Part shown: in pieces, positions 51,115 to 60,186 of the stretch
Position numbering within the stretch: the stretch's first letter is position 1
Layout: every line of letters starts with the position of its first letter
From: Candidatus Mediterraneibacter merdipullorum
GTDB lineage: Bacteria; Bacillota; Clostridia; Lachnospirales; Lachnospiraceae
Direction of reading: 5' to 3'
Assembly (NCBI GenBank): GCA_019117125.1
Contig: DXAL01000023.1
Coordinates: 31,095 to 95,094 of the forward strand
DNA length: 64,000 nucleotides
The notes under the pieces: generated by a model
Database searches by the model: none
What the model was told of the DNA's origin: nothing
What the model saw: the letters and a program-made list of their open reading frames with translations, nothing else
Translations under genes and position numbers: made by a program

Positions 51115-52263
51115 TTACTGGTATTTGTTAGGCTGCAAGCCGACATTCAGCACAAAACCGATCCCCATGAAAAAGCATACTACGGAAGTCAGTCCGTAAC
51201 TTACAAAGGGAAGCGACAATCCCGTATTCGGAAGGATCAGCGTAGCCACACCGATATTGATAAAGCTCTGTATCCCTATCAGTGCGGCAACGCCCCCGCA
51301 GATGATGCGTCCCCCTGTATCTTTCGCTTTCAAGCCAACTATGATACACTCTATCACAATTAATAATATCAAAAATATAACGACACAACAACCCACAAAT
51401 CCCAATTCTTCTCCGATTATCGCGAAAATAAAATCGGTCTGTGGTTCGGAGACGAAGTTTCCGTTCTTTACGGAGGTCGTCTCATCGTTGTTGTAGCCCT
51501 TTCCGGACAGCTGACCGGAGCCGATCGCCATCAGCGAGTTGAGCTGCTGATAGGATTCGTCCGACGAATACTTCTCCGGTTCCAGCCATGCCAGTATCCG
51601 GTCCTGCTGGTAATCGTGCAGGAACGGCTGATTCGGCTGGACCGCCACCGCCAGGAAGATGGCGATGGCAGGAATCGTGACCGCCAGCACCGTGCCCACG
51701 AACTTGTAGCTCAGACCTGCAAGGAACAAAAGCGCACAGAACAGCCCGGCGATGCAGATGGTCGTGGACAGGTTCGGCTGCGCATAGATGAGCGCAAGAG
51801 ACGGCAGGATGAGCGCGATTGCCTGGAGGATGAGCTTCGGACTGTTGATCGCCCTCTCCCGGTCGGAAAGGAACCGGGCGAAAAAGAGTATCATCAGTAT
51901 CTTGGTCAGGTCAGAGGGCTGGAGCTGGGTAAATCCCAGGTTCACCCACCGCTGGGCGCCGTTTGCCGAACGGCCGATGCCCGGTATCCACACAGCGGCA
52001 AGAAGCGCCAGATTCAGGAAATACATCGGCCAGTAAAAATTCAGAATCCATTTATAATCGATGAGCGAGATGACGATCATCGCCAGGACGCCTAAGAAAA
52101 CCCCGAGTATCTGACGGCTCATAAGGTCCGGGCGGGCGCTTCGCACCATCAGGATGCCGATGATGGACAGGACCAGCACCGCGGCGATGAGGCCGAACCG
52201 GTAATCTTTGATATTGTAGTGTGCCTTTATCTTTTTCAGAAAGAAATTCAGCTTCTTTTTCAA
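51115..52263 (-). CDS. rodA: RodA, SEDS peptidoglycan glycosyltransferase
   Basis: 382 aa with about ten membrane segments. SEDS signatures NGAQRWVNLG, LQPSDLTKI and LPNTGLSLPFVSYGLTSV. The elongation polymerase, partner of the PBP2 in the same operon. It starts on TTG 52263 within the TTGA overlap with minE, after AGGAGAG. Confidence 0.95.
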   Translation of the reverse strand: MKKKLNFFLKKIKAHYNIKDYRFGLIAAVLVLSIIGILMVRSARPDLMSRQILGVFLGVLAMIVISLIDYKWILNFYWPMYFLNLALLAAVWIPGIGRSANGAQRWVNLGFTQLQPSDLTKILMILFFARFLSDRERAINSPKLILQAIALILPSLALIYAQPNLSTTICIAGLFCALLFLAGLSYKFVGTVLAVTIPAIAIFLAVAVQPNQPFLHDYQQDRILAWLEPEKYSSDESYQQLNSLMAIGSGQLSGKGYNNDETTSVKNGNFVSEPQTDFIFAIIGEELGFVGCCVVIFLILLIVIECIIVGLKAKDTGGRIICGGVAALIGIQSFINIGVATLILPNTGLSLPFVSYGLTSVVCFFMGIGFVLNVGLQPNKYQ

Positions 52264-52469
52264 TGATTCTCTCCTGTGTATTTTATATGTATATCATTCC
52301 GTGTGATATCGACCGTGACATCTTCCGGCCGGATTTCCATATATTTGGATACGGTGCAGTGCAGTTCTTTTCTGAGGCGTTCCGCCGCGTCCGGCGCGCA
52401 CTGCATCCGGTCGGAAATAAGGAGGTTTTTCAGTCTTTCCCTGGCAATGGGTACAGATGGCATGCTCAT
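52260..52469 (-). CDS. minE: short MinE, cell division topological specificity factor
   Basis: 69 aa; the usual length is about 85-90. The anti-MinCD region ARERLKNLLISDRMQC and the dimer strand are present, but the N-terminal membrane-targeting sequence is absent and the C-terminus is short. AAGGAGGG fixes the start at 52469, and minD ends 11 bases before, so no longer form is possible. Confidence 0.88.
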   Translation of the reverse strand: MSMPSVPIARERLKNLLISDRMQCAPDAAERLRKELHCTVSKYMEIRPEDVTVDITRNDIHIKYTGENH

Positions 52470-52480
52470 ATCCGCCCTCC

Positions 52481-53272
52481 TTAACTGCGCCGGAACAGTC
52501 CGGACAGTTTTTCCAGAAATCCTTCCGGCTTCATGTAATCCTCCACCGGAACGTCTTCCCCGGCAAGGCGGCGGCAGATGTCCGTGTAGGACCTGCCCGC
52601 GAGACAGTCTGTGCCGACGACGGGCTCCCCCTCATTCGTGGCGATGACGACCTGCTCGTCATCCGGGATGACGCCCAGAAGGTCGACGGCGAGTATCTCT
52701 GTCACATCATCCACTGACATCATGTCTCCCCGTCTTACCATATCAATCCGGATGCGGTTGATGAGCAGGCTGTTCTTCCGTATCCCCGAGGCTTCCAGAA
52801 GACCGATGATGCGGTCTGCGTCCCGGATGGCGGACACCTCCGGCGTGGTCACGATGACCGCACGGTCCGCGCCTGCGATGGCGTTCTGGAAGCCCTGCTC
52901 GATCCCTGCCGGGCAGTCCAGAAGGATAAAATCGTAATCCGCCCGTATCTCATCGATGAGCTTTCGCATCTGCTCCGGAGATACACTGCTCTTATCCCGC
53001 GTCTGTGCAGACGGGAGGAGATAAAGTTCGGGAAACCGCCGGTCCTTTATCAGAGCCTGCTTCAATCTGCAGTTCCCCTCAATCACATCGACGAGGTTGT
53101 ATACGATTCTGTTTTCCAGTCCCATGACGACATCCAGGTTGCGCAGTCCAAGGTCCGTGTCAATGACCATGACCTTTTTCCCCAGACCGGACAGCCCGAT
53201 GCCGATATTTGCCGTTGTCGTCGTCTTTCCGACGCCGCCTTTTCCCGATGTAATGACTATGACCTCTCCCAT
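52481..53272 (-). CDS. minD: septum site-determining ATPase MinD
   Basis: 263 aa. Deviant Walker A SGKGGVGKTTTT (K11, K16), DTDLGLRNLD, and a C-terminal amphipathic helix EKLSGLFRRS for membrane binding. Recruits MinC to block FtsZ at poles. Confidence 0.97.
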   Translation of the reverse strand: MGEVIVITSGKGGVGKTTTTANIGIGLSGLGKKVMVIDTDLGLRNLDVVMGLENRIVYNLVDVIEGNCRLKQALIKDRRFPELYLLPSAQTRDKSSVSPEQMRKLIDEIRADYDFILLDCPAGIEQGFQNAIAGADRAVIVTTPEVSAIRDADRIIGLLEASGIRKNSLLINRIRIDMVRRGDMMSVDDVTEILAVDLLGVIPDDEQVVIATNEGEPVVGTDCLAGRSYTDICRRLAGEDVPVEDYMKPEGFLEKLSGLFRRS

Positions 53273-53303
53273 GGTGTCCTCCTTCTACACAAACTTTCCG
53301 AAT

Positions 53304-53954
53304 TTAATCTACAAGAGGGTCCAGATAGATACGGTTCCCGTCCGCGACGGCAATCTTCGGTCCCTGTATGCTCAGGCTCTGCTGATAGATGATATGCCTG
53401 TTTGCCCGGATGCCGCCTACGGAGAGCTCCCCGGGCTGCAGGAACAGTGCGGCGACAAAAGTATCCCGGTTCCCTTCTGTGCCCGCGTGGGCGGACCCGT
53501 AGAGGGAGCCCATGATGACGATGCTTCCCTTTGCCCTCACCTCAGCTCCCGGCTCCACATCGCCGAGGACCACGATATCGGATTCGGATTCCAGTACCTG
53601 TCTCTTTCCCAGAGTACCTCTGTAAAACAGACCGCCGTGCTTTTCTGCCTCTTCCGATGCCTGTCTTACAATGCTTCTGTACTTTTCCTCCCCCTGGTTC
53701 TCCCGCTGGATGAGGCAGAGGATGTCGATGTCTGTGTCTTCACGGATGATGGAGAGTATCTTCTCTTCCTCTCCGCGGGAAAGGGTCCTGCCGCTGAAGC
53801 TCAGCGCCATTCCCGCCTTCCCGAAAAACCGCGCGGAAGCCTGGAACTTCCTGTGCAGTTCCTCATAAATCTGTTCCATATCCGCATCGGGTGCCAGTCC
53901 GATATCCAGCCCGTAGCGGCTGCTCCTGATGGTCACCAGCCTGTCCATAGTCAT
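53304..53954 (-). CDS. minC: septum site-determining protein MinC
   Basis: 216 aa. Variable N-terminal FtsZ-binding domain and the conserved C-terminal beta-helix (SDIVVLGDVEPGAEVRAKGS, GSLYGSAHAGTEG). Inhibits FtsZ polymers. Start 53954 or the ATG two codons in. Confidence 0.94.
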   Translation of the reverse strand: MTMDRLVTIRSSRYGLDIGLAPDADMEQIYEELHRKFQASARFFGKAGMALSFSGRTLSRGEEEKILSIIREDTDIDILCLIQRENQGEEKYRSIVRQASEEAEKHGGLFYRGTLGKRQVLESESDIVVLGDVEPGAEVRAKGSIVIMGSLYGSAHAGTEGNRDTFVAALFLQPGELSVGGIRANRHIIYQQSLSIQGPKIAVADGNRIYLDPLVD

Positions 53955-54018
53955 CCCCCACTGTCAGATTCTGCTTAGTCAGACTTCATTTTACGTTGTC
54001 AGTTTCCGCTTCATGTTG

Positions 54019-56877
54019 TCAGTCTCCTGCCATCTCTTTTCCAAGGTCGGCAGCCTCCCCTGTAATCAGCTCGTCGGCAAGGTCCGGGTCAATGTATATC
54101 CGCGCCAGGTCCCTTCCGATCTCGGAGGCATATCCGGAATTGTAGCCGTGCACAATGCGCGTCGCGATGGCAATCTCCGGGTCCTCTGCCGGAGCATATC
54201 CCACGAAGAGCGCATGGTCCGGATGGAGCGCGTTCTGCTGCGCCGTACCGGTCTTGCCCGCCATGGAGAATTCCAGACCGTTGAAGGTGGAGTGGGTCTT
54301 GACCATGTCTTCCATTCCCTCATGCAGGATGTCCCAGGTCGACTGGCTGACCTCATCCATCGTGCGGACGACTTCCGCCTCGTTGTCGCGCAGCAGGCTT
54401 CCGTCGGAATCCGTTATCTTGTCCACCAGCGTCAGGTCGTAGACGGTCCCGCTGTTTGCCACTGCCGTGACATACCGGTTGAGCTGGCTTACGGTGTAGT
54501 TGTTCGTTCCCTGTCCGATGGCGGACTGCACGGAGTACTCGTCCGATATCTCGGGTTCCGCCTCGTCAATCTCCAGTCCGGATTTCTCGCCGAGCCCGAA
54601 CAGCTCCGCATATTTTGCGAGCCGGTCTGTTCCCAGGTCGCTGTCGTACTCTTCCTGTTCATTCTGTCCGAGGCGGTAGCCCACGGTGTAGAAGAAGATG
54701 TTGCAGGAATTTGAAATCGCGCCTGCCGCATCAAGGGAGCCGTGGCCGCCGGGGTATATCCAGCACCGCGGAGGCGGCTCTACGGTATCAAACTCCCCGT
54801 CGCAGAAAATCATGCTGTCCTCGTCGATGACTCCTTCTTCCAGACCGGCTGTGGCGGAAACCATCTTAAATGTGGAGCCGGGCGCGGTCTTTTCCTGTGT
54901 GGCGCGGTTGTAGAGCGTCCGGGCCGTGCCGGTGTTGAGCTGGTTGAAGTAGGCGGAATCCATCGAATTCGCCAGCCGGTTGTTGTCATATCCCGGATAG
55001 GACACGCACGCAAGCACATCCCCGGTGTCCGGGTCTGTCACCACGAGTCCGCCGGAACAGGGCTCGAGGGCGAGCTGTCCGGGTGTAATCTCCAGGGATT
55101 TTATCTTCCCGTAGAGCCATGCGAAGGAGTCTGTGCTTCCGGATACAAGCCCCTGATAGGTGGACTCCTCCATCGGGAGCACGCCCTGTTCGTACACGAT
55201 GGCACAAATCTGGGTCCCCTTGACACTCCCTGATTTTATAAGATATTCATAGAGAAGTTTGTCGAAATTGCTGTCCTGCTCCAAATATTCTTCCAGATAC
55301 GCCAGTATCTCCTGATAAATCTCCTCTGAGCTGGAATATGCGCTGTCCCCCAGCTTCGTGGTGTCGACCCAGTTCTGTGAGATGGCATAGTTCAGGTACG
55401 TATAGAGATTGATGGTCTCATTTTTTGCCCAGTCCAGATAGGTCTCATCTGACTCGTCAATCTCGGAAGCCATGAGTATCCCCGCAGTGTCTGTCAGAAG
55501 GTCCCGGTAAATGTAGGACATGCACGCCTGCATTTCATCTGAAAGCTGGCGGTACGCCGGCGCATCCGGGTTGCCGAGCTGGGCGAAGATGTCCCCGAGC
55601 ACGGATTCCCTGTGGGAGGTGAACACTTCATAGACCGCCTGCTCCGCCGGACCTGCGTCTTCGCTCCCGAAATGGTCCATATCGATGACCTCATTGGCGA
55701 TGAACGCGTGATAGGCGTCGCTCACAGGCACGATAATCTCGCTGGCGTCCGATGTGGCGGAGGGGTCGTACTCCAGGATGTTCTTCAGCCTGCTTAAGAG
55801 GATGCCGGCAATCTTCTCCTCCAGGAGCTTGTAGGCGCTGATCTGGAGGTCTTTGTCGATGGTGAGATACACGTCGTTTCCGGCTTTCGGCTCTGTCCGG
55901 CTGACGGTCTCCGTCACCTTCCCCAGGTTGTCGACGTAGAAGGTGGCTTCGCCTTTTTCCCCCTGGAGCGTGCTGTCAAAGGTCTGCTCGATGCCGGTCT
56001 TGCCCACCACATCCTGGAGGGAATAATGTTTTTTATCTTCCTCGCTCAGGGCGTCGTACTCTTCCTGGGATATCTGTCCGGTATAGCCGATGATGGAGGC
56101 GAAACATTCGCCGTCCGGATAGCGCCGCACCGAGGATTCCTCGATGTCCACGCCGCTTAATGACGCCTGGTTCTCCATGATGGCGGCCACCGTCTCCTCG
56201 CTCACGTCAGTGGCAAGGGTGGTGGTCACATACTGCTGGAAGCTGTTCAGCCCCATGGCATAGCGCATGTTGACCATCTTCAGGAGATAAGCGGGGTCAG
56301 CGTCTTTTTCATCCAGCCCGTAGCGCTCCGCGCACAGATAGTGCATGAGTTCAGCGGCGGACTGCTCCTTCTGGGCTTTCGTCAGGTTGTCCGTGTACGC
56401 CTGTCCGTAGACGTCGGCGACAAAGCGGAGGCGGAGCGTCTCGTTGGTGTCCGCGAACTGGTACTCGCCGGAGGAATCCAGGATGACGCCAAAGCTGTCA
56501 ATCACGGAGTCCCCGTATTTTTCCACGATGGTGAGCACCTGGTCCAGGGTGTGGTTGAGGATATCGTTCTTCTCCTCCGCATCGGTGTCGGTGGGAACGG
56601 TATCCGTGATGGTCACGGAATATGCCAGCTCGCTGTAGGCGAGGAGGTTCCCGTTGCGGTCACAGATATTTCCGCGCGTTGCGGCGATGTCGCTGGTCTT
56701 CCTTATCTGGAGTTCATAGTTCTCAAGGTAGTCCTCGCCCCGCACAATCTGCAGGTAGAACAGCCTGCCCACCAGGATGGAGGAGGTCAGGCAGAACACC
56801 ACGATAAGCACCATGAGCCTTGACTTCATGATGTACTCGATGGCTTCTTTTATCCGGTCGATGATTTCTCTAAACAA
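54019..56877 (-). CDS. penicillin-binding protein 2, elongation transpeptidase, large clostridial form
   Basis: About 952 aa. Membrane anchor (residues 21-43), dimerisation part (RKTSDIAATRGNICDRNG), a large region before the active site, then APGSTFK, SNSCN and KTGTAQ. It is the partner of RodA in the same operon. It is 300 residues longer than typical PBP2, mostly in the segment about 370-640. Start TTG 56877 follows AAAGGAG and overlaps mreD by 8 bp; GTG 56889 overlaps the ribosome site. Confidence 0.9.
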   Translation of the reverse strand: MFREIIDRIKEAIEYIMKSRLMVLIVVFCLTSSILVGRLFYLQIVRGEDYLENYELQIRKTSDIAATRGNICDRNGNLLAYSELAYSVTITDTVPTDTDAEEKNDILNHTLDQVLTIVEKYGDSVIDSFGVILDSSGEYQFADTNETLRLRFVADVYGQAYTDNLTKAQKEQSAAELMHYLCAERYGLDEKDADPAYLLKMVNMRYAMGLNSFQQYVTTTLATDVSEETVAAIMENQASLSGVDIEESSVRRYPDGECFASIIGYTGQISQEEYDALSEEDKKHYSLQDVVGKTGIEQTFDSTLQGEKGEATFYVDNLGKVTETVSRTEPKAGNDVYLTIDKDLQISAYKLLEEKIAGILLSRLKNILEYDPSATSDASEIIVPVSDAYHAFIANEVIDMDHFGSEDAGPAEQAVYEVFTSHRESVLGDIFAQLGNPDAPAYRQLSDEMQACMSYIYRDLLTDTAGILMASEIDESDETYLDWAKNETINLYTYLNYAISQNWVDTTKLGDSAYSSSEEIYQEILAYLEEYLEQDSNFDKLLYEYLIKSGSVKGTQICAIVYEQGVLPMEESTYQGLVSGSTDSFAWLYGKIKSLEITPGQLALEPCSGGLVVTDPDTGDVLACVSYPGYDNNRLANSMDSAYFNQLNTGTARTLYNRATQEKTAPGSTFKMVSATAGLEEGVIDEDSMIFCDGEFDTVEPPPRCWIYPGGHGSLDAAGAISNSCNIFFYTVGYRLGQNEQEEYDSDLGTDRLAKYAELFGLGEKSGLEIDEAEPEISDEYSVQSAIGQGTNNYTVSQLNRYVTAVANSGTVYDLTLVDKITDSDGSLLRDNEAEVVRTMDEVSQSTWDILHEGMEDMVKTHSTFNGLEFSMAGKTGTAQQNALHPDHALFVGYAPAEDPEIAIATRIVHGYNSGYASEIGRDLARIYIDPDLADELITGEAADLGKEMAGD

Positions 56878-57403
56878 ATTTGCTCGCACTCCTTTTTTCT
56901 TCCGCTTCCAGTCTGTGATTGATGTACAGAAGCAGCGGATACACGACAAGGGTCACTACAATGGTATAGATCGTCTCCGGCACGATGATGCGGTTCAGAT
57001 AATAGAGGAAATGAAAATCACTCCTGAGCAGGAATGTCAGGAAATAGACCACAAGCCCGTAGACAAGGTCGCTTCCGGCTATCAAAAACAGCGGCAGCTT
57101 GATATCCTCATCGAAATATATCTGTTCAAAAAGACCGTTTACATAGCCCGTCACAAGGTAGATGAGAGCGTAAAATCCAATCATCTCGCCAAACTGGGTA
57201 TCCATGAGGAGCCCGGATGCGAGTCCTACGAACATGCCCGCCCTGGGGCCTCTCATAAAGCCGAACGACGCCGTGACAATGAGCATCAGGTTCGGTTTGA
57301 CGCCTGCAATCTCAAAAGCGGGGAACACCGCAGTCTGAAGCAGGTATGCGGCGAGCACGATCGCGACGGTCACCGCGCCTCTTCTGAATCTGGCTGATTT
57401 CAT
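56870..57403 (-). CDS. mreD: rod shape-determining protein MreD
   Basis: 177 aa, five hydrophobic segments, family pattern PNLMLIVTASFGFMRGPRAG. Membrane part of the elongasome. AAGGAG precedes the ATG. Confidence 0.9.
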   Translation of the reverse strand: MKSARFRRGAVTVAIVLAAYLLQTAVFPAFEIAGVKPNLMLIVTASFGFMRGPRAGMFVGLASGLLMDTQFGEMIGFYALIYLVTGYVNGLFEQIYFDEDIKLPLFLIAGSDLVYGLVVYFLTFLLRSDFHFLYYLNRIIVPETIYTIVVTLVVYPLLLYINHRLEAEEKRSASKFV

Positions 57404-57435
57404 ATCTGTCCGCTCCTTCTCATAATCTTCCCGGC

Positions 57436-58317
57436 TTACTGCTGCTCTTCCCCGGTCTCATCCTCACCGGTCAGTTCCGCTTTCGTCGTCGTGATGACGA
57501 GGACCTCCTGGATATTGCGGAAGTCCACTGCCGGGATGATGTAGCCGGACCGTGTCAGGTTGTTGGAATCCACGTTTACTTCACTGATGGAACCGATGAG
57601 TATCCCCTGGAGATACTTGTCGCTGATATAGGAAGTGACGATCTGGTCGCCTACCGCCACCGGATTGTCATTATTCTCCATCTGGTCAAAGGAAATCTGT
57701 CCGCTGCTCATCAGGGACAGGTCCCCGCTCACGATGCAGGTATCCGATGTGGAGAGCACCATGCCGCTGATGTTGGTCGAATCATCGATAATCGTCCGGA
57801 CTTTTGCCCAGGTGGGTCCGGTCTCCGTGACAATGCCCACAAGGCCGCTTCCGGCGAGAACGTTCATATCCACGGCGATGCCGTCCATGCTGCCTTTGTC
57901 TATCGTAAAGGTGCTGAACCAGTTCCCGGCATCTTTCCCGATGACATGGGCTGCCGTCTTTTCATATTCGGCGTAATTCTGGTCCAGCTGGTAGAGCTCC
58001 TGGAGGCGCTCGTACTCATAACTCTCCTCCTGGAGATAATTGTTCTCGGTAGTCAGGGCGTCCACCTGCTCCTTCAGCTTCCGGTTTTCATCCTGGAGCT
58101 GCTGCAGCGTGGAGAAATTATCCGTCAGGTCGCCGAGCCAGCCGCCGACGTGATTGATGCCCTGCTGAAGCGGGATGACCGTGACATTTGCCAGTGCGCG
58201 GAAAGGACCCGCCGCGATATCCGAGAAGGAAGACAGGACCATCATCAGAGCGCAGAAAACGGACAGCCCGAGCAGGATATATCTGTTTGTATGGGAATTC
58301 TGATTCTTCTTTTTCAT
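57436..58317 (-). CDS. mreC: rod shape-determining protein MreC
   Basis: 293 aa. Membrane anchor (12-32), coiled coil (65-110: LQDENRKLKEQVDALTTENN), then the beta domain with NVLAGSGLVGIV. It activates PBP2-RodA. The ATG overlaps the mreB stop (TAATG). Confidence 0.95.
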   Translation of the reverse strand: MKKKNQNSHTNRYILLGLSVFCALMMVLSSFSDIAAGPFRALANVTVIPLQQGINHVGGWLGDLTDNFSTLQQLQDENRKLKEQVDALTTENNYLQEESYEYERLQELYQLDQNYAEYEKTAAHVIGKDAGNWFSTFTIDKGSMDGIAVDMNVLAGSGLVGIVTETGPTWAKVRTIIDDSTNISGMVLSTSDTCIVSGDLSLMSSGQISFDQMENNDNPVAVGDQIVTSYISDKYLQGILIGSISEVNVDSNNLTRSGYIIPAVDFRNIQEVLVITTTKAELTGEDETGEEQQ

Positions 58318-59342
58318 TACCTCAACCACCTGTAATCTTCATCTAACATGGAATACGTGAGCTGTCTGTAAAGCCCCCGGTCCAGGATGATTTCCTTCAG
58401 CCCTCTTACCGCGCACATCTCCGGCTCGTCTGCCGTCAGGACGGTCAGGCCGGTGCTCTCTTCCAGGTATGTAGAAAGTCCTTTCATCCTTGCCAGCCCG
58501 CCGGTGAGACAGATTCCTTTCTGTTCGATCGCCCTGCGCACGTCCGGCGGCGTCCGCTCGAACATGGAGCGCATCGCCCGCACACATTCCTCCAGGGGCT
58601 CTTTCATCGCAGCCCGGACAAGGCTGATGGAAATCTCCGCCTGGGAGGGCACTCCGGAAACCAGATCCCTTCCGGATACCGTGAGGGCGCTGTCCGTGCT
58701 CTGGTCAAATACGCCGAACTCCATGCGCAGCTTCTCTGCGGTCGTCATGCCGATGAGGAAGTCCCGGGAGCGGCGCACCAGAGAGACGATGGCAGAGTCC
58801 AGGTTTCCGCCTCCGGTCTTCAGGAGACGGTTCATCACCATCCCGCCCTGGGAGAGAACGGAGAGCTCGGTCGTGCCGGCTCCGAAATTGGCGACAAATA
58901 TCCCTTTCTCTGAAGATACGTCCACGCCGCATCCGATGGCGTCGGCGAGCCCCCGCTCCACGATGCGCACAGACTTTGCCTTTGCCCCGTAGTGAAAGAA
59001 TAAGTCATAGAACGCTTTCTTCTCAACTTCCGTGACGTCGGTGGGCACAGCGATGACATACTGGGCGCTTCTTGCCGGTCTTCCGTCCGCTTTCAGCAGC
59101 GCTCCCAGCAGGTACTGCATATCGTCAAAGCGGGCGATGACGCCCTCCTTCATGGGAAAGACAACCTGGATATCCGCCGGGGACTTCTCATAGATGGCGT
59201 ACGCCCCGTCCCCCACTGCGAAGATATCCTTTTTATCCTTCATGGCGATGGCGTCTTTTTCCCGCCTGAACCCGTTTTTCTTTTTATCAAAAATCCTGAT
59301 CTCGTGCGTCCCGAGGTCAAGTCCATATACATTCCCCGCCAT
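58317..59342 (-). CDS. mreB: divergent MreB/Mbl-type actin homologue
   Basis: 341 aa actin fold (GLDLGTHEIRIF, LTGGLARMKGL). Position before mreC makes it the operon's MreB. The second phosphate loop, usually DIGGGT, reads NFGAGT (152-157), and the following EP is ER; these residues take part in ATP binding and hydrolysis, so activity may be altered. Another canonical MreB could exist outside the window. Confidence 0.9.
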   Translation of the reverse strand: MAGNVYGLDLGTHEIRIFDKKKNGFRREKDAIAMKDKKDIFAVGDGAYAIYEKSPADIQVVFPMKEGVIARFDDMQYLLGALLKADGRPARSAQYVIAVPTDVTEVEKKAFYDLFFHYGAKAKSVRIVERGLADAIGCGVDVSSEKGIFVANFGAGTTELSVLSQGGMVMNRLLKTGGGNLDSAIVSLVRRSRDFLIGMTTAEKLRMEFGVFDQSTDSALTVSGRDLVSGVPSQAEISISLVRAAMKEPLEECVRAMRSMFERTPPDVRRAIEQKGICLTGGLARMKGLSTYLEESTGLTVLTADEPEMCAVRGLKEIILDRGLYRQLTYSMLDEDYRWLR

Positions 59343-59366
59343 TCAAACCCCTTCTTTCGTCCCCTC

Positions 59367-60062
59367 TTACCGAAAAAGCTGTTTTTCTTTCATACTGACA
59401 TAGCAGTTGTCCCCGATGATGATATGGTCCAGCAGTTCGATGCCGACCAGAAGTCCTGCTTCATGCACCCTCTGCGTAATGCGGATGTCCTCCCTGCTCG
59501 GAGCAGGGTCGCCGCTGGGATGATTGTGCAGGAGGATGATGCAGGATGCGCCGCTGCGGAATGCTTCGATAAAGAGCTCCCGGGGCGACACGAGCGCCAT
59601 GTCCACTGTCCCGACCGAGACATTGGTCTCTGCGAGCAGACGGGACCTGGTGTTTAGGAGGAGGAGTTTTAAGACCTCCCTGTCCCTGTGCCTCATATCC
59701 TCCATATAATACCGGGCGATGGTCTCCGGAGAGGAAAAGTCCAGTTCTTCTGATGCTGCTTCCATCGCCATCCTTCTGGCAAGCTCGCACAGGCATCGTA
59801 TCTGGATGGCTTTGACCCTGCCGATGCCGCGTATCTTCCTGAGGCGCTCCAGACTCCACCTGTGGATGCCGGCAAGACCACTCTTCCCGGAAGACGGATA
59901 GAGAAGCCTGCGCGCCAGTTCCAGAGAGTTTTCCCCGCGCGTCCCCGTTCTGAGGATGACGGCAAGAAGTTCCGTGTCCGTGAGATTTTCCGCACCGAAC
60001 CTTTCGCATTTCTCGTAAGGCCGTTCTTCCTGATACATTTCCTTAATCGTATTGTTTTTCAT
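59367..60062 (-). CDS. radC: RadC family JAB/MPN-domain protein
   Basis: 231 aa. Helix-hairpin-helix start (LTDTELLAVILRTG) and the JAMM motif HNHPSGDPAPSREDI. The repair role is doubtful in the literature. First gene of the mre operon in many Firmicutes. The start is at MKNNTIKEM; the open frame to 60125 has no ribosome site. Confidence 0.94.
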   Translation of the reverse strand: MKNNTIKEMYQEERPYEKCERFGAENLTDTELLAVILRTGTRGENSLELARRLLYPSSGKSGLAGIHRWSLERLRKIRGIGRVKAIQIRCLCELARRMAMEAASEELDFSSPETIARYYMEDMRHRDREVLKLLLLNTRSRLLAETNVSVGTVDMALVSPRELFIEAFRSGASCIILLHNHPSGDPAPSREDIRITQRVHEAGLLVGIELLDHIIIGDNCYVSMKEKQLFR

Positions 60063-60186
60063 ACATAAACCTGTCGGCGCGATGGCACAATACAATGATT
60101 TATTGTAGCACAATTTAAAATCCATGTATAGGCGTTACCCATTAAAATTCTGTGAACTGCCGCCGGGTCTGTGAACTGTTGCCGGG

